DNA of 47,213 nt from Faecousia sp. (GCA_029257715.1 JARIAT010000091.1:1-47213), one strand, 5' to 3'; numbered from the stretch's first letter, positions 30,516 to 40,416 are shown. Notes: a model not told the origin generated them from the sequence alone. Numbers and translations are program-made.

Positions 30516-32753
30516 ATGGGAATTACATACCACGAAAATACGCATATCTTCCACCTCTTCACGGAATCTACCAGCTATCAGATTCTGCTCTTCCAAAATG
30601 CCTATCCGCTCCATCTTTACTGGGGACATCGGATTTTGGAGGATCTGCCCGCTTCTCATCTGGAAACGGCCTACCGCCGAAATACGATACTGACCCAGAC
30701 CCCCATCGATGATCCCATGTTCTCCCGGGAATATCTGCCCTTTGAATACCCGTGTTATGGTACCTCCGATTTCCGTTCTCCGGCTTATCAGACCGTTGAC
30801 TGCGACGGATATCGGATCACGGATCCACGCTATATCCGTCATCAGATTCTGCCCGGAAAGCCTTCCATGGGGCCGCTGCCCTCAAGCTGCTGTGAATCTG
30901 ATGATGAAGCGCAGACGCTTATCATTACCCTGCTGGATCGGCCGCACAACCTTCAGATTGACCTGTATTATACCGTCTTCCCTGCATATGATGTCATTAC
31001 GCGGCACACAGAATTTACAAATCTTTCCGACCGCCCGATTCATTTGACCCGGGCACTGTCTGTAAGTCTGGATATCAAGCACGGTCCGGCGCAAATGATG
31101 GAGCTTTGCGGCACCGCACTGCGGGAAACCCATGTAGAACGAAGATCCCTCGGCACCGGCATGAACGGTTTTGAAAGCCGCCGTGGGTTCTCGTCCCATC
31201 AGCACAATCCCTTTGTGGCACTGATGAACGAAGATACCACAGAAACCTCCGGCGAAGTATTTGCCCTGAGTTTGGTCTACAGCGGCAGTTTTACCATGCA
31301 GGCGGAGCGTGATATGTACGGCGGCATCCGGCTGCAAAGCGGAATCAACCCCTGTGAATTCGACTGGCTGCTAACTTCCGGCGAGAAATTCCATACGCCG
31401 GAGGCTCTGATGGTATATAGCTGCTGTGGTCTGGAGCGGATGTCTCTGACATTTCACCATTTTCTGCGGGAGCGAATTGCCCGGGGCCGATTTCGCTTTG
31501 AACCGCGGCCAATTCTTCTCAACACCTGGGAGGCATGTTACTTTACATTTACCCAGGAAAGCATTATGACCCTTGCAAAAGCCGCAGCAAAAGCCGGAAT
31601 CGAGCTGCTGGTGCTCGATGACGGGTGGTTTGGCCGCCGTGACAACGATCATTCCTCTCTCGGGGACTGGTATCCGGATCACACCAAACTTCCGAATGGC
31701 ATCTCCGGACTTTGCGAAGAAATCAATTCTCTGGGGCTTCAGATGGGTCTGTGGTTTGAACCGGAAATGGTGTCTCCGGACAGTGCGCTTTATCGCGCGC
31801 ATCCAGACTGGTGCATCCATGTTCCCGGATACCCCCGTACCCAGTGGCGCCACCAGCTTGTATTGGATCTCAGCCGAAAGGACGTCTGCGACTATCTGGT
31901 TCAGTCTGTCAGCAGTATTCTTTCCAGCTGCCCGATTCAATATGTCAAGTGGGACTGCAATCGCCGCATCACAGAAGCTGCCTCGGAGCTTCTGCCTGCC
32001 GAGCGTTCCGGTGAATTCTTTCATCGCTATATGCTGGGTCTTTATGATGTTCTTCAGAGAATCACCTCCCGGTTTCCCGATGTTCTCTTTGAAAACTGCG
32101 CGTCCGGCGGCGGTCGATTCGATCCGGCTATGATGTGCTATTTTTCGCAAAACTGGGCAAGTGACAACACGGACGCAGTCAGCCGCCTGAAAATTCAGCA
32201 CGGCGCATCCATGGTCTATCCCCCACTCTGGATTACTTCCCACATTTCTGCCTCTCCGAACCATCAGCTGGATCGCCCTACCCCCATGGAATTTCGGCAG
32301 CATGTCAGCCAGCCCTTTAATCTGGGCTACGAGCTGAATCTGCTTCAGATGTCCGATTCCGAACTGGCGGCTGTGGCCCAGCAGATCAAAACCTATCAAC
32401 AGCTTCGCCCACTGATACAATTCGGTGATTTCTACCGTCTGCGGAGTCCATTTGACGGAAACGAAACCGCATGGATGATTTCAGCAGAACACGGCCGCCA
32501 TATTCTGGTATGGTACTATAAGCCCTATGCGCAAGCCGAGGAAGCTTATCTTGGAATCAAGCTTCGACATCTGGACGAAACCGCCCACTATCGGCTCTTA
32601 GACTCCGATCAGATTTACAGCGGCAGTACGTTAATGTATGCAGGATTGACCATCGACTGGCATAATGGCGATCATTTCAGTCAATTCTGGCACTTTGAGC
32701 GGATAGCGGATGCTGCGGTTTCAACGGAAGCTGTACAGGAGGAATCTCTATGA
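30516..32753 (+). CDS. GH36 alpha-galactosidase
   Basis: The 745-aa protein has the full length of classical GH36 enzymes. An N-terminal beta-sandwich is followed by a TIM barrel with LLVLDDGWFGRRDNDHSSLG, LWFEPEMVSPDS and YVKWDCNRRIT, where the Asp of KWD is the nucleophile. NCASGGGRFDPAM and NWASDNTDAVSR follow, the latter carrying the acid/base Asp. A C-terminal beta domain ends the protein. It hydrolyses terminal alpha-1,6-galactose from raffinose-family sugars or galactosides. No signal peptide is seen, so it is cytosolic. AAAGGAG precedes ATG 30516. Its stop overlaps the next start by 4 nt (ATGA). Confidence 0.96.
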   Translation: MGITYHENTHIFHLFTESTSYQILLFQNAYPLHLYWGHRILEDLPASHLETAYRRNTILTQTPIDDPMFSREYLPFEYPCYGTSDFRSPAYQTVDCDGYRITDPRYIRHQILPGKPSMGPLPSSCCESDDEAQTLIITLLDRPHNLQIDLYYTVFPAYDVITRHTEFTNLSDRPIHLTRALSVSLDIKHGPAQMMELCGTALRETHVERRSLGTGMNGFESRRGFSSHQHNPFVALMNEDTTETSGEVFALSLVYSGSFTMQAERDMYGGIRLQSGINPCEFDWLLTSGEKFHTPEALMVYSCCGLERMSLTFHHFLRERIARGRFRFEPRPILLNTWEACYFTFTQESIMTLAKAAAKAGIELLVLDDGWFGRRDNDHSSLGDWYPDHTKLPNGISGLCEEINSLGLQMGLWFEPEMVSPDSALYRAHPDWCIHVPGYPRTQWRHQLVLDLSRKDVCDYLVQSVSSILSSCPIQYVKWDCNRRITEAASELLPAERSGEFFHRYMLGLYDVLQRITSRFPDVLFENCASGGGRFDPAMMCYFSQNWASDNTDAVSRLKIQHGASMVYPPLWITSHISASPNHQLDRPTPMEFRQHVSQPFNLGYELNLLQMSDSELAAVAQQIKTYQQLRPLIQFGDFYRLRSPFDGNETAWMISAEHGRHILVWYYKPYAQAEEAYLGIKLRHLDETAHYRLLDSDQIYSGSTLMYAGLTIDWHNGDHFSQFWHFERIADAAVSTEAVQEESL

Positions 32754-33940
32754 TAAAAGGACAGATTGAATTTGAATGCAGCGACCCCATTCTGACTCAG
32801 GGGTTCTCCTGGGCGAAAAAGCAGGCCCTTTCCTATTCCCACGAATCCGATCCTGTGGGTGACTGGTACGAGGCTGCACTTCCGGGCCGAGAAGCGTTCT
32901 GTATGCGGGATGTTTCCCATCAAGCCCGCGGCGCTCATATTCTGGGTCTGGAGCACCATACAAAAAATATGCTGCGCCGTTTTGCTCAGTCTATTTCTGT
33001 CAGCCGTGACTATTGCTGTTACTGGGAAATCAATCGAGAGAATATGCCCGCACCTGCTGACTATATTTCTGATGAGGATTTCTGGTACAATCTTCCTGCA
33101 AATTTTGATTTGCTGGACGCCTGCTTCCGCATGTATGGTCTGACCGGTGATGAGGACTATATCCATGATCCGGATTTCTGTCGGTTTTATGATCTATCCA
33201 TGAATGAGTACATCCGCTGTTGGGATGCCAACGGCGACGGTATTCCCGAACGCAAGGCAGGTGTCTGGCGGCGGGGAATTCCGTCGTATAATGAAACAGA
33301 TCATGTCAATGCCATTCAGATGCTCGATATGCTCAGTGCACAGCAGCGGGCTTACCGCTCTTATGCTCAGATCAAACAGATGCAGGGCGATCCTCTTGCC
33401 GCAAAGAAGGCTCTGGATACCGCAGAGTCCCTATGCCAGCAAATCGACAGCTGGTGGGATTCCTCACAGGAACGGTTTTATTTTCTCAAACGAGAGGATG
33501 GATCCTTTGACCATCTCGCCTGCGCCACCTGCGAAGAGCCGCTCTATTTTGGTGCGATTCAAGATGAAGCCAAAGTCCGAGCCACACTGAATCAGCTCCA
33601 CGAAAAGGGACTTCACGGCGTTCCTGTAGAGATTCTTTCCCACATGGCGGAAATCTTTTATCGATACAAAGATCCGGAGCGTGGAGCCTATTGGCTGCGT
33701 CGAATGATTGATCCCCAGCTGCATCGCCGAGAATATCCGGAATTGTCTTATGCGGTGGTTGCGGACATTATCTGTGACATGGTCGGCATTTCCTATGAGC
33801 CTTCCTCCAGATCGATTACCGTTACGCCCAATCTTCCTGCATCTGTTTCTACCGCCGTCGTGCGGAATCTGCCTGTATATGGTACACAGGCAGACGTGTG
33901 GATCGAAAACAGCCGTGTTCGGATTGAATATCATTCCTGA
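32750..33940 (+). CDS. Six-hairpin-type glycoside hydrolase, family not assigned
   Basis: The 396-aa protein looks like an (alpha/alpha)6 barrel enzyme with a short C-terminal beta segment. Conserved-looking parts are GREAFCMRDVSHQARGAHIL, YCCYWEINRENMPAPADYIS, WDANGDGIPERK and GIPSYNETDHVNA. The acidic residues in MRDVSHQ and PSYNETD are candidates for catalysis. I know similar sequences from gut Bacteroidetes and Clostridia without an assigned activity. Translational overlap with the alpha-galactosidase shows they act together on one glycan. It has no signal peptide, so the substrate is imported. Confidence 0.7.
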   Translation: MIKGQIEFECSDPILTQGFSWAKKQALSYSHESDPVGDWYEAALPGREAFCMRDVSHQARGAHILGLEHHTKNMLRRFAQSISVSRDYCCYWEINRENMPAPADYISDEDFWYNLPANFDLLDACFRMYGLTGDEDYIHDPDFCRFYDLSMNEYIRCWDANGDGIPERKAGVWRRGIPSYNETDHVNAIQMLDMLSAQQRAYRSYAQIKQMQGDPLAAKKALDTAESLCQQIDSWWDSSQERFYFLKREDGSFDHLACATCEEPLYFGAIQDEAKVRATLNQLHEKGLHGVPVEILSHMAEIFYRYKDPERGAYWLRRMIDPQLHRREYPELSYAVVADIICDMVGISYEPSSRSITVTPNLPASVSTAVVRNLPVYGTQADVWIENSRVRIEYHS

Positions 33941-34117
33941 AAGAATCCGTATTTTTCTTGCCGTGGTGTCAGCTTCATCCATGGATAGACCCTCCCGATC
34001 TTTTCCGTCAGAAGAAAAGATCCCCCTGTCTGACAGTCTCCCCGGAATCGCTCCGTGGGGAATCCAATCCCACTTTCTCTTCGCATGATCGCAGAAACAA
34101 CGCACCTCACAAAGTAG

Positions 34118-34153
34118 AAAATCCCTGCCACAGAAATTCTGCGGCAGGGATTT
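34118..34153 (-). terminator. Terminator shared by the glycosidase pair and the mgl operon
   Basis: Imperfect stem AAATCCCTGCC(A)CAG and its complement with a 5-nt loop. The minus strand follows with TTTTCTACTTT, the plus strand with TTTGGTTT, between converging genes. Confidence 0.75.
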
Positions 34154-34156
34154 GGT

Positions 34157-34519
34157 TTATGGGTTTGGAATCCAATTGGCATAGAGCGTCATGGAGTCGG
34201 TGACCTGATCGGTCTGCATATTCCATTTCTCGCTGTACGACGGATCGCGATACCAGCCCTCGAAGGTATATCCCTCTCTTGTGGGCTGCTGCTGTGTCTC
34301 AACCAGCGCACCGTAGTCACATTTTACCGATGCAACATCCGTTCCGCCTCTGGAATCAAATGTCACGACATAGCCGTTGTTCTGAAGGCCCATAACCGTC
34401 GCAAGGATGATTACCACAACACACGCAACAATGATGCAGTCCAGCGCCTTCACAGAAATATGCACATGACGATAAAGTCCTCGAAACTTTGGAAGATTCT
34501 CCTCTTTTTCTTCTTCCAT
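34157..34519 (-). CDS. Small membrane protein with an InlB B-repeat
   Basis: The 120-aa protein has a cytosolic charged N-terminus (MEEEKEENLPKF), one transmembrane helix (ALDCIIVACVVVIILATVMG), then one extracellular InlB B-repeat/Flg_new domain (VVTFDSRGGTDVASVKCDYG, REGYTFEGWYRDPSYSEKWN, MTLYANW). Such repeats normally occur in tandem on large surface proteins, so a single copy on a membrane stub is unusual. The start overlaps the mglC stop by 1 nt (TAATG), so it is translated with the galactose transporter. Its role is unknown; it might aid the permease or its binding protein at the outer face. Confidence 0.8.
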   Translation of the reverse strand: MEEEKEENLPKFRGLYRHVHISVKALDCIIVACVVVIILATVMGLQNNGYVVTFDSRGGTDVASVKCDYGALVETQQQPTREGYTFEGWYRDPSYSEKWNMQTDQVTDSMTLYANWIPNP

Positions 34520-35601
34520 TACTTCTTCACCAGATACTTACGCATATCCAGAGCGCAGGCGCAGAGGATAATCGCACCCTTGATGATATACAAAGAGGAG
34601 GAATTCACACCCAGCATGGTCAGTGCGACGAAGATAATGCGAAGCACGAATACACCGAGAATAATGCCGCTGATCTTGCCGGTACCACCGACAAAGGATA
34701 CACCACCGATGACACAGGCTGCGATTGCGTCACACTCCAAGTTCATACCGGTGTTTGCTGCGACAGAACCGGAGCGGACACCCTCAACAAAACCGGAGTA
34801 GCCGTACATGATGCCGGCCAGCGTATGAACCAGAACCGTCGTCCAGAAGACGTTGACACCGGAGACCTTTGCCGCCTCTGCATTGGAGCCGACTGCGAAC
34901 ATATTCTTGCCGAAGGTAGTCTTGTTCCAGATAAACCACATGATTCCGGTCAGAATAATGGCATAAAGCACATACCATGGCACTGCTACATTGCCCAGAC
35001 GGAACATTTCTCCGCCAATGGCGTTTTTATACTCCTGGCTCAGGCCGGAGATGGGCTGGCCGTTATTGCCGTTAAGACCGAAGAACCACAGAATGATGCC
35101 GTATGTAATCAGCTGCGTTGCCAGAGTGACAATGAAGGGGTGCAGGTTGAATTTTGCAACAAAGAAACCGTTCACAATACCAACCACTGCGCCGATTGCG
35201 ACTACAATCAGCAGGGTGCAAAGAATCCAGCCGATGGTAACCTCAGGTAGATTCTGAAACATCTTGTTGGTGAAGCCGGTCTTCTGAAGCAGAACACCGG
35301 AAACCGCGGCACTCAGGCCCATGACACGTCCGGCAGAAAGGTCTGTACCGGTCAGAACAATACAGCCTGCAATACCCAGTGCCAGAGGCAGGTCAGCAGC
35401 CACCTGCGTAATCAGTGTTGCGAGAGATCCCAGAGACAGGAAATTATCCGTTGCAAAGGCAGTGTATACGATAAACAGCGCCATTAGAATATAAAGCGCA
35501 TTATTGAGAATTCCATCAATCACGATCCGCTTTTTGTCTTTCTTATCTCTTGCTTGGAATTCTGCCGCATTTCTGCTTAATTTTGTTACAGGATTAACCA
35601 T
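34519..35601 (-). CDS. mglC: Galactose/methyl-galactoside ABC permease MglC
   Basis: The 360-aa permease has about 8-10 hydrophobic segments and MglC-like sequence: IAGCIVLTGTDLSAGRVMGL, NLHPFIVTLATQLITYGIIL, FGKNMFAVGSNAEAAKVSGV and FVGGTGKISGIILGVF. MglC forms the membrane channel for galactose and beta-methylgalactoside uptake with MglA and MglB. AGGAGG precedes the ATG. It lies 14 nt after mglA and ahead of the InlB-repeat gene, on one transcript. Confidence 0.95.
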   Translation of the reverse strand: MVNPVTKLSRNAAEFQARDKKDKKRIVIDGILNNALYILMALFIVYTAFATDNFLSLGSLATLITQVAADLPLALGIAGCIVLTGTDLSAGRVMGLSAAVSGVLLQKTGFTNKMFQNLPEVTIGWILCTLLIVVAIGAVVGIVNGFFVAKFNLHPFIVTLATQLITYGIILWFFGLNGNNGQPISGLSQEYKNAIGGEMFRLGNVAVPWYVLYAIILTGIMWFIWNKTTFGKNMFAVGSNAEAAKVSGVNVFWTTVLVHTLAGIMYGYSGFVEGVRSGSVAANTGMNLECDAIAACVIGGVSFVGGTGKISGIILGVFVLRIIFVALTMLGVNSSSLYIIKGAIILCACALDMRKYLVKK

Positions 35602-35615
35602 TTTATATTTCCTCC

Positions 35616-37115
35616 TTATACATATCTGGCCGCCAATGTCATAATTTCTTCCTGCGTGGTCGTTTTTGCGTCAACCACACCGGCAACCTGTCCGCCGGAC
35701 ATGACGACAATCCGGTCGCACACGCCCAGAAGCTCCGGCATCTCGGAGGAAACCATGAGGACCGTCTTGCCATTGTTTGCGAGATCCAAAATCAGCTGAT
35801 AAATTTCGTACTTGGCGCCGACGTCAATTCCTCGGGTAGGCTCGTCAAGCAGCAAAACCTCAGGGTCTGTCAAAAGCCATCGTCCGATAATAACCTTCTG
35901 CTGATTACCGCCGGAAAGACTGCGGATCTTCGTCTCCTGAGAGGGGGTCTTTGTACGCATCGCATCGATATAACGCTGCGTGTCCTCTTTCTGAGACTTG
36001 GAGCTGAGGTAGAACCCACAGCGTTTATGACGATGAAGACTGGAGATCACCGTATTCTCCCGAATATTCAGAATGCTGAAAATACCCGTAGAGCGGCGCT
36101 CCTCTGTCAGCAGCGCAAATCCGTTTTTAATGGATTCACGGCTGTTACGGTTGAAAATTTCCTTGCCGTCCAGATAAATCCTTCCCTCCTTGCGGGTGCG
36201 GATCCCGAAGAGACTTTCCAGGGTCTCTGTGCGGCCGGAGCTGTCCAAACCGGCAAAACCCAGAACTTCTCCGCGGCGGGCTTCAAAGCTGACATCTCTC
36301 AGCTGATTGTACATGCCCGTTATCCCCTCGACCTTGAGGTTTACCTCACCGGGGGTATTGGTCTTAGGAGGAAACTGATTTGTCAGTTCACGTCCGACCA
36401 TCAGCCGGATAATGTCTGCCATTTCAAGCTCATGTGCGGGTCTTGTGGCAATCCACTGTCCGTCTCGCATAATGGTGATTTCATCGGAGATCCGCTTGAT
36501 CTCTGCCATTTTATGGGAGATGTATATGATTGCTACACCCCGATCCCGGAGCATGTTAATAATCTTGAACAGATGCTCAACCTCTTCCTCGGTCAGGGAA
36601 GATGTCGGCTCGTCAAAAACAATCACCTTTGAATGATAGGAAACCGCCTTGGCAATTTCCACCATCTGGCGCTGGGATACAGGCATGGTGCTCATGATAC
36701 GTCTGGGATCCACGTCGATCTCCAGCTCCTCAAAGACTTCCTTGGTATCCTTAAGCATCTTGGACTCATTGACCGCAATACCGCCGATCTTGGGGTACCG
36801 GCCCAGCCAAAGATTATCCATAACCGAGCGCTTCAATGCTTGGTTCAGTTCCTGATGAACCATGGCAACGCCGTTATCAAGTGCTTCCTTGCTGTTTTTA
36901 AAATTGACTTCCTTCCCTTCCAGGAAAATCTGTCCCTCATCCTTGGAATAAATGCCGAACAGACATTTCATCAAGGTAGACTTACCTGCTCCGTTCTCGC
37001 CCATCAAGGCATGGACGGTGCCTCGCTTGACTTCCAGAGAAACATGATCCAGTGCTTTGACGCCGGGGAAAGTCTTCGTAATGTCTACCATTTTGAGTAG
37101 AACATCATGCTCCAT
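35616..37115 (-). CDS. mglA: Galactose ABC importer ATPase MglA
   Basis: The 499-aa protein has two ATPase domains in tandem, as in monosaccharide (CUT2) importers. The first has [21 protein letters not shown]-loop MVHQELNQ and Walker [16 protein letters not shown]. The second has the degenerate P-loop [19 protein letters not shown], signature [15 protein letters not shown] and [18 protein letters not shown] 37115 follows GGGAGG and begins [19 protein letters not shown]; the longer frame upstream runs into the attenuator region and is rejected. Confidence 0.96.
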   Translation of the reverse strand: MEHDVLLKMVDITKTFPGVKALDHVSLEVKRGTVHALMGENGAGKSTLMKCLFGIYSKDEGQIFLEGKEVNFKNSKEALDNGVAMVHQELNQALKRSVMDNLWLGRYPKIGGIAVNESKMLKDTKEVFEELEIDVDPRRIMSTMPVSQRQMVEIAKAVSYHSKVIVFDEPTSSLTEEEVEHLFKIINMLRDRGVAIIYISHKMAEIKRISDEITIMRDGQWIATRPAHELEMADIIRLMVGRELTNQFPPKTNTPGEVNLKVEGITGMYNQLRDVSFEARRGEVLGFAGLDSSGRTETLESLFGIRTRKEGRIYLDGKEIFNRNSRESIKNGFALLTEERRSTGIFSILNIRENTVISSLHRHKRCGFYLSSKSQKEDTQRYIDAMRTKTPSQETKIRSLSGGNQQKVIIGRWLLTDPEVLLLDEPTRGIDVGAKYEIYQLILDLANNGKTVLMVSSEMPELLGVCDRIVVMSGGQVAGVVDAKTTTQEEIMTLAARYV

Positions 37116-37243
37116 AATGCGTTCCTCCCTCGTATGTGTGTAGTTTTGGATTTGCACAGCTGTGCAGCGGAGAACGGTGAAAACCGCTTTGTGCGTTTCT
37201 TCAGTGGTTCTCACCGCTCCCTGCCGGCACCGGGCTTCCATTT

Positions 37244-37277
37244 AAAAAGGCAGCTGCCGCCTTCGCGACAGCTGCCT
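37244..37277 (-). terminator. Intercistronic hairpin between mglB and mglA
   Basis: On the minus strand AGGCAGCTG pairs with CAGCTGCCT around an inner GC stem, followed by TTTTT. It lies 21 nt after the mglB stop. A partial terminator here would give more binding protein than ATPase, as is usual in binding-protein operons. Confidence 0.8.
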
Positions 37278-37297
37278 GACAGATTCAAAAATGCTGA

Positions 37298-38443
37298 TTA
37301 TTTGCCGGTGTAGGGCTGGTAAGCAACATACAGCTTAGCGGTGCAGTCCTTCGCAATGCTGAAGATATCACCGGTCACAGCTGCCAGTGCATCGACGGGA
37401 GTCTTCTGTGCGGCAATTCCCTCAACAGTCTGACGGATCGCAGCAGCCATGCCCTCAGCGTCCTGCTTGACGGTACCAGCCATGGCACCCTCAGCAATCA
37501 GGGACTTTGCGTTCTCAGTGGCGTCAACGCCGAAGACGGGAACGACATGAGCGCCGTCCTTGTTGTAGCCCTTGTTCTGCAGGGTTGCGATAACGCCTTC
37601 TGCCATGCCGTCATTGTTGCAGATGACCAGCTCGATCATGTTGCCGTTTGCCTCGTTGTAAGTAACGAAGTTGGTCTCCATGTAATCGGTAGCAGCCTTT
37701 GCAGACCACTGGCCGCCCAGGTCAACCTGATATCTGTCGCCTTCTGCCTTGGCAGCATCGAAGTACTCCAGAGTGGGCTTGCCATTTTCAGTCAGGATCT
37801 TGTTAGCGTCTTCCACACCGTACTGAGTACGGAAGATTGCCTCGACATTGGATTCGTCGCCCTTGAACATTGCGTAAGAAATCTTGCCGTCGCCGTTGAG
37901 GTCGATGTCATCGTAATGCTCGACAACATAGTCACCGACCATCTTGCCCTGCAGGTGGCCTGCTTCGGGAGCATCGGTACCAATGAACACAGCATTGGAA
38001 TGTGCCTCAAACACGGGCAGATCGGGAGCATCATCCGTACCGATTGCGCGGTTGAAGAAGATTACAGGCAGATCGCCGGCGATGGCCAGGATATCCTCTG
38101 CGGTGTCGGGAGAACCGGAAGTAACCTGATTCACAATCAAAATATTGGAGCCGCCTGCCACAGCAGTCTTGATCTGGTCAATCTGCTTGGACTGGTTACC
38201 GGCAGCGAACTGGTTGTCGTACTTGATTCCGGCAGCATCCAGCTCCTTGTTCAGAGCTTCACGAACGGTGCTGAGGTAGGGGTCAGCCTCATCATACCAG
38301 AAAACGGTGGCCTTGGTGTTGCCGCCCTTGGATTCGCCGCCGTTGCCATCGCTGCCCTTGGTCTCTTCGCCGCCATTGCCGCCGCAGGCAGCCAATGCGC
38401 AGACCATAACCAGAGACAGAATCAGTGCAATGATCTTTTTCAT
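37298..38443 (-). CDS. mglB: Galactose/glucose-binding lipoprotein MglB
   Basis: The 381-aa protein has a lipoprotein signal (MKKIIALILSLVMVCALAAC), a Gly/Asn/Glu linker and a periplasmic-binding domain with KATVFWYDEADPYLSTVREA, VFFNRAIG-type sugar-contact sequence and ELVICNNDGMAEGVIATLQN, as in MglB. DLNGDGKISYAMFKGD matches the EF-hand-like calcium loop of galactose-binding proteins. It delivers galactose or glucose to MglAC. ATG 38443 follows AGGAGG; the long frame from 38566 overlaps the promoter and is rejected. Confidence 0.95.
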   Translation of the reverse strand: MKKIIALILSLVMVCALAACGGNGGEETKGSDGNGGESKGGNTKATVFWYDEADPYLSTVREALNKELDAAGIKYDNQFAAGNQSKQIDQIKTAVAGGSNILIVNQVTSGSPDTAEDILAIAGDLPVIFFNRAIGTDDAPDLPVFEAHSNAVFIGTDAPEAGHLQGKMVGDYVVEHYDDIDLNGDGKISYAMFKGDESNVEAIFRTQYGVEDANKILTENGKPTLEYFDAAKAEGDRYQVDLGGQWSAKAATDYMETNFVTYNEANGNMIELVICNNDGMAEGVIATLQNKGYNKDGAHVVPVFGVDATENAKSLIAEGAMAGTVKQDAEGMAAAIRQTVEGIAAQKTPVDALAAVTGDIFSIAKDCTAKLYVAYQPYTGK

Positions 38444-38531
38444 TTTTGTTCCTCCTAATCGTTTCTGTGCTGCTTGGCCATTGCCGCCGCAGCCCATCAT
38501 CGTTCTGATCTTTTCTTTCAGAACCATCATA

Positions 38532-38559
38532 ATTATATCGCAAATGAAAAATAAGTAAA
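38532..38559 (-). promoter_or_regulatory. Promoter of the mgl operon
   Basis: Minus strand TTTACT (38559-38554), 16-bp spacer, TATAAT (38537-38532), about 90 nt before mglB. The upstream stretch 38560-38911 is AT-rich and shows no gene. Confidence 0.7.
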
Positions 38560-38911
38560 TAGGCATTACACCTTCTGAAGGGCGATCTGTCTAAATGTGG
38601 ATTTTTTTGTGAATTAGTGCTATTTTTATCAATTCATTTTTATTGAAAATTTCTACCAGCTTTTATATTTTTAGATGATAATTTTATCTTTTTCGGATAT
38701 ATATTTGAACATATTATCCAGTTTTTTTAAATTTTTTCGGTTTGAACTATTCATTTTACCCGACACGCACGTATGCCGCCGCTATTCAGAGCCGCAGATT
38801 TTTTTGGATGCGCTTACATTTTTACGCATTTTAACAAATCCAATAGTCTGTCCTTTTCGCCCCGTTTGACCGCAAAAAAGTTTGATTTTTCACTTTCTCT
38901 ATCTCGAAGAA

Positions 38912-38942
38912 AAGCGCCCCGGAAGAATCTTCCGGGGCGCTT
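38912..38942 (-). terminator. Terminator of the CorC/CNNM-type gene
   Basis: A perfect 13-bp stem AAGCGCCCCGGAA with its complement and a 5-nt loop, followed on the minus strand by TTCTTCG. Confidence 0.85.
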
Positions 38943-38953
38943 ATGGCGGCTGA

Positions 38954-40195
38954 TTATTCCGTTTTGACAAGGGGCTTTGTATGGATCAGAACCGATTCCA
39001 CCCGATGCGCCTCTGCGCGCTCTACCGTGATTGTCAGCGACTCATAGCAGAAGGATTCTCCCTGCACCGGGATATGCTCCATCTTCTCCATCACCCAACC
39101 GCCGACGCTGGTGCTTTCGGATTCGGCATCGATATCAAATCGATCTGAAAAATCTCCCAGTGAGACGGTTCCGTCTACAAGATAAGTATCCTCTGTGATT
39201 TTCCGGATCGGCTCTTCTACATCGTCATGCTCATCCCAGATTTCGCCGACCAGTTCCTCCAGAATATCCTCCATCGTCACAATTCCAAGCGTTCCGCCGT
39301 ATTCATCGACCACAATGGCGATATGAGATTTGGCTGCACGAAGCTGCTGAAGCAGATTGTCGATTTTCTCCGTCTGGTGGACAAACATCGGGGGTACAAT
39401 GATCTCACGCAGGGGCTTTTCGCTGATGCCACCGCCCACATAGAAATCCTTCTGATGAATCACGCCCACAATATGGTCGATATTCTCCTCATAGACAAGC
39501 AGACGGGAAAACCGGGAGGAATCAAATCGCTTCGCCACCTCATCCTTTTCTGAATCAATGCTCACCGCCTCCAGATCAACCCGGTGGGTCAGAATATCCT
39601 GTGCCTCCAGGTCCCCGAATTCCACGGCGTTTTTCAGCAAAATTCCCTCTTCGGCATCAATTGCGCCTTCCTGCTGCACCTCGTCCAGCAAAACCAGCAG
39701 CTCTTCCTGCGACATTCTGCTCTCTTCCCCAGAATCAAACAGCCGGGCTACCAGCTTCTTCCACTGGGAAAACAGGAAATTCAGCGGCCCGAAAAACCAG
39801 ATAATTCCACGCAAAATGGGCGCAGAAAACATTGCGAACGCTTCGGGATGGTCCTTGGCGATGCTCTTAGGGGTAATCTCACCGAAAATCAGAACCACAA
39901 TTGTCACCACTGCCGTTGATACCGTGGCGCCCAGCTCCTGTCCCAGCAGATCCACAAACAGAAGTGTACCGATGGATGCAACTGCAATATTTACGATATT
40001 ATTACCGATCAGAATGGTTGAAATGAGTTTATCATAGTCCCCTGAGAGCTTCAAGGTCAGCTCCGCACGGTGGTTTCCGCGCTCCGCCATGGTGCGAAGG
40101 CGGGTTTTGTTCAGTGAGGAAAAGGCGGTTTCTGTCGCGGAAAAATACCCCGACATCACGATACAGGCAATCATTGCCAGAATACTGTATAACAT
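38954..40195 (-). CDS. CNNM/CorC-type transporter-like protein (hemolysin-C family)
   Basis: The 412-aa protein has an N-terminal CNNM membrane domain ([56 protein letters not shown]), a CBS pair ([33 protein letters not shown]) and a CorC_HlyC C-terminal domain ([16 protein letters not shown]). The family is linked to Mg2+ efflux and divalent-cation homeostasis; the hemolysin name is historical. ATG 40195 follows AAAGGAG. A long structured leader with a terminator and a 9-codon ORF suggests control by attenuation. Confidence 0.93.
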   Translation of the reverse strand: MLYSILAMIACIVMSGYFSATETAFSSLNKTRLRTMAERGNHRAELTLKLSGDYDKLISTILIGNNIVNIAVASIGTLLFVDLLGQELGATVSTAVVTIVVLIFGEITPKSIAKDHPEAFAMFSAPILRGIIWFFGPLNFLFSQWKKLVARLFDSGEESRMSQEELLVLLDEVQQEGAIDAEEGILLKNAVEFGDLEAQDILTHRVDLEAVSIDSEKDEVAKRFDSSRFSRLLVYEENIDHIVGVIHQKDFYVGGGISEKPLREIIVPPMFVHQTEKIDNLLQQLRAAKSHIAIVVDEYGGTLGIVTMEDILEELVGEIWDEHDDVEEPIRKITEDTYLVDGTVSLGDFSDRFDIDAESESTSVGGWVMEKMEHIPVQGESFCYESLTITVERAEAHRVESVLIHTKPLVKTE

Positions 40196-40248
40196 AATTT
40201 GATCTCCTTTATACAATGAAATAAACGATACTTTTTAAAAATGGGTGC

Positions 40249-40285
40249 AAAAAAGACATACTGATCCCGCAAAAGCGTCAGTATG
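40249..40285 (-). terminator. Leader terminator upstream of the CorC/CNNM-type gene
   Basis: On the minus strand CATACTGA and TCAGTATG close a stem with an inner CGC/GCG pair and a 3-nt bulge, followed by TTTTTT. It lies inside the 5' leader, about 50 nt before the start codon, and after the promoter at 40388-40416. Confidence 0.75.
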
Positions 40286-40329
40286 CCATCGAAAAACAGA
40301 TCAAATTATAATGCCTTCGCTCACAACTG

Positions 40330-40359
40330 TCACCGGTACAACTGTCCATCGGAATCCAT
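40330..40359 (-). CDS. Possible 9-aa leader peptide (MDSDGQLYR)
   Basis: A short ORF in the leader reads MDSDGQLYR and stop, preceded by AGAGGAG 4 nt before the ATG. It sits between the promoter and the leader terminator. Acidic residues directly after the start occur in MgtL-type leader peptides, where low Mg2+ destabilises ribosomes; that link is a speculation here. Confidence 0.35.
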   Translation of the reverse strand: MDSDGQLYR

Positions 40360-40387
40360 CACGCTCCTCTAAATTCAAATTGCGCTC

Positions 40388-40416
40388 ATTATAGCGAAAC
40401 ATCTGTGCTTTGTCAA
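40388..40416 (-). promoter_or_regulatory. Promoter of the CorC/CNNM-type gene
   Basis: Minus strand TTGACA (40416-40411), 17-bp spacer, TATAAT (40393-40388): consensus sigma-A promoter giving a leader of about 185 nt. Confidence 0.9.

Noticed and set aside
40200..40400. Known fluoride, manganese or M-box riboswitch in the CorC leader
   Set aside because: I could not match the conserved cores of these classes by eye; only promoter, short ORF and terminator are supportable.
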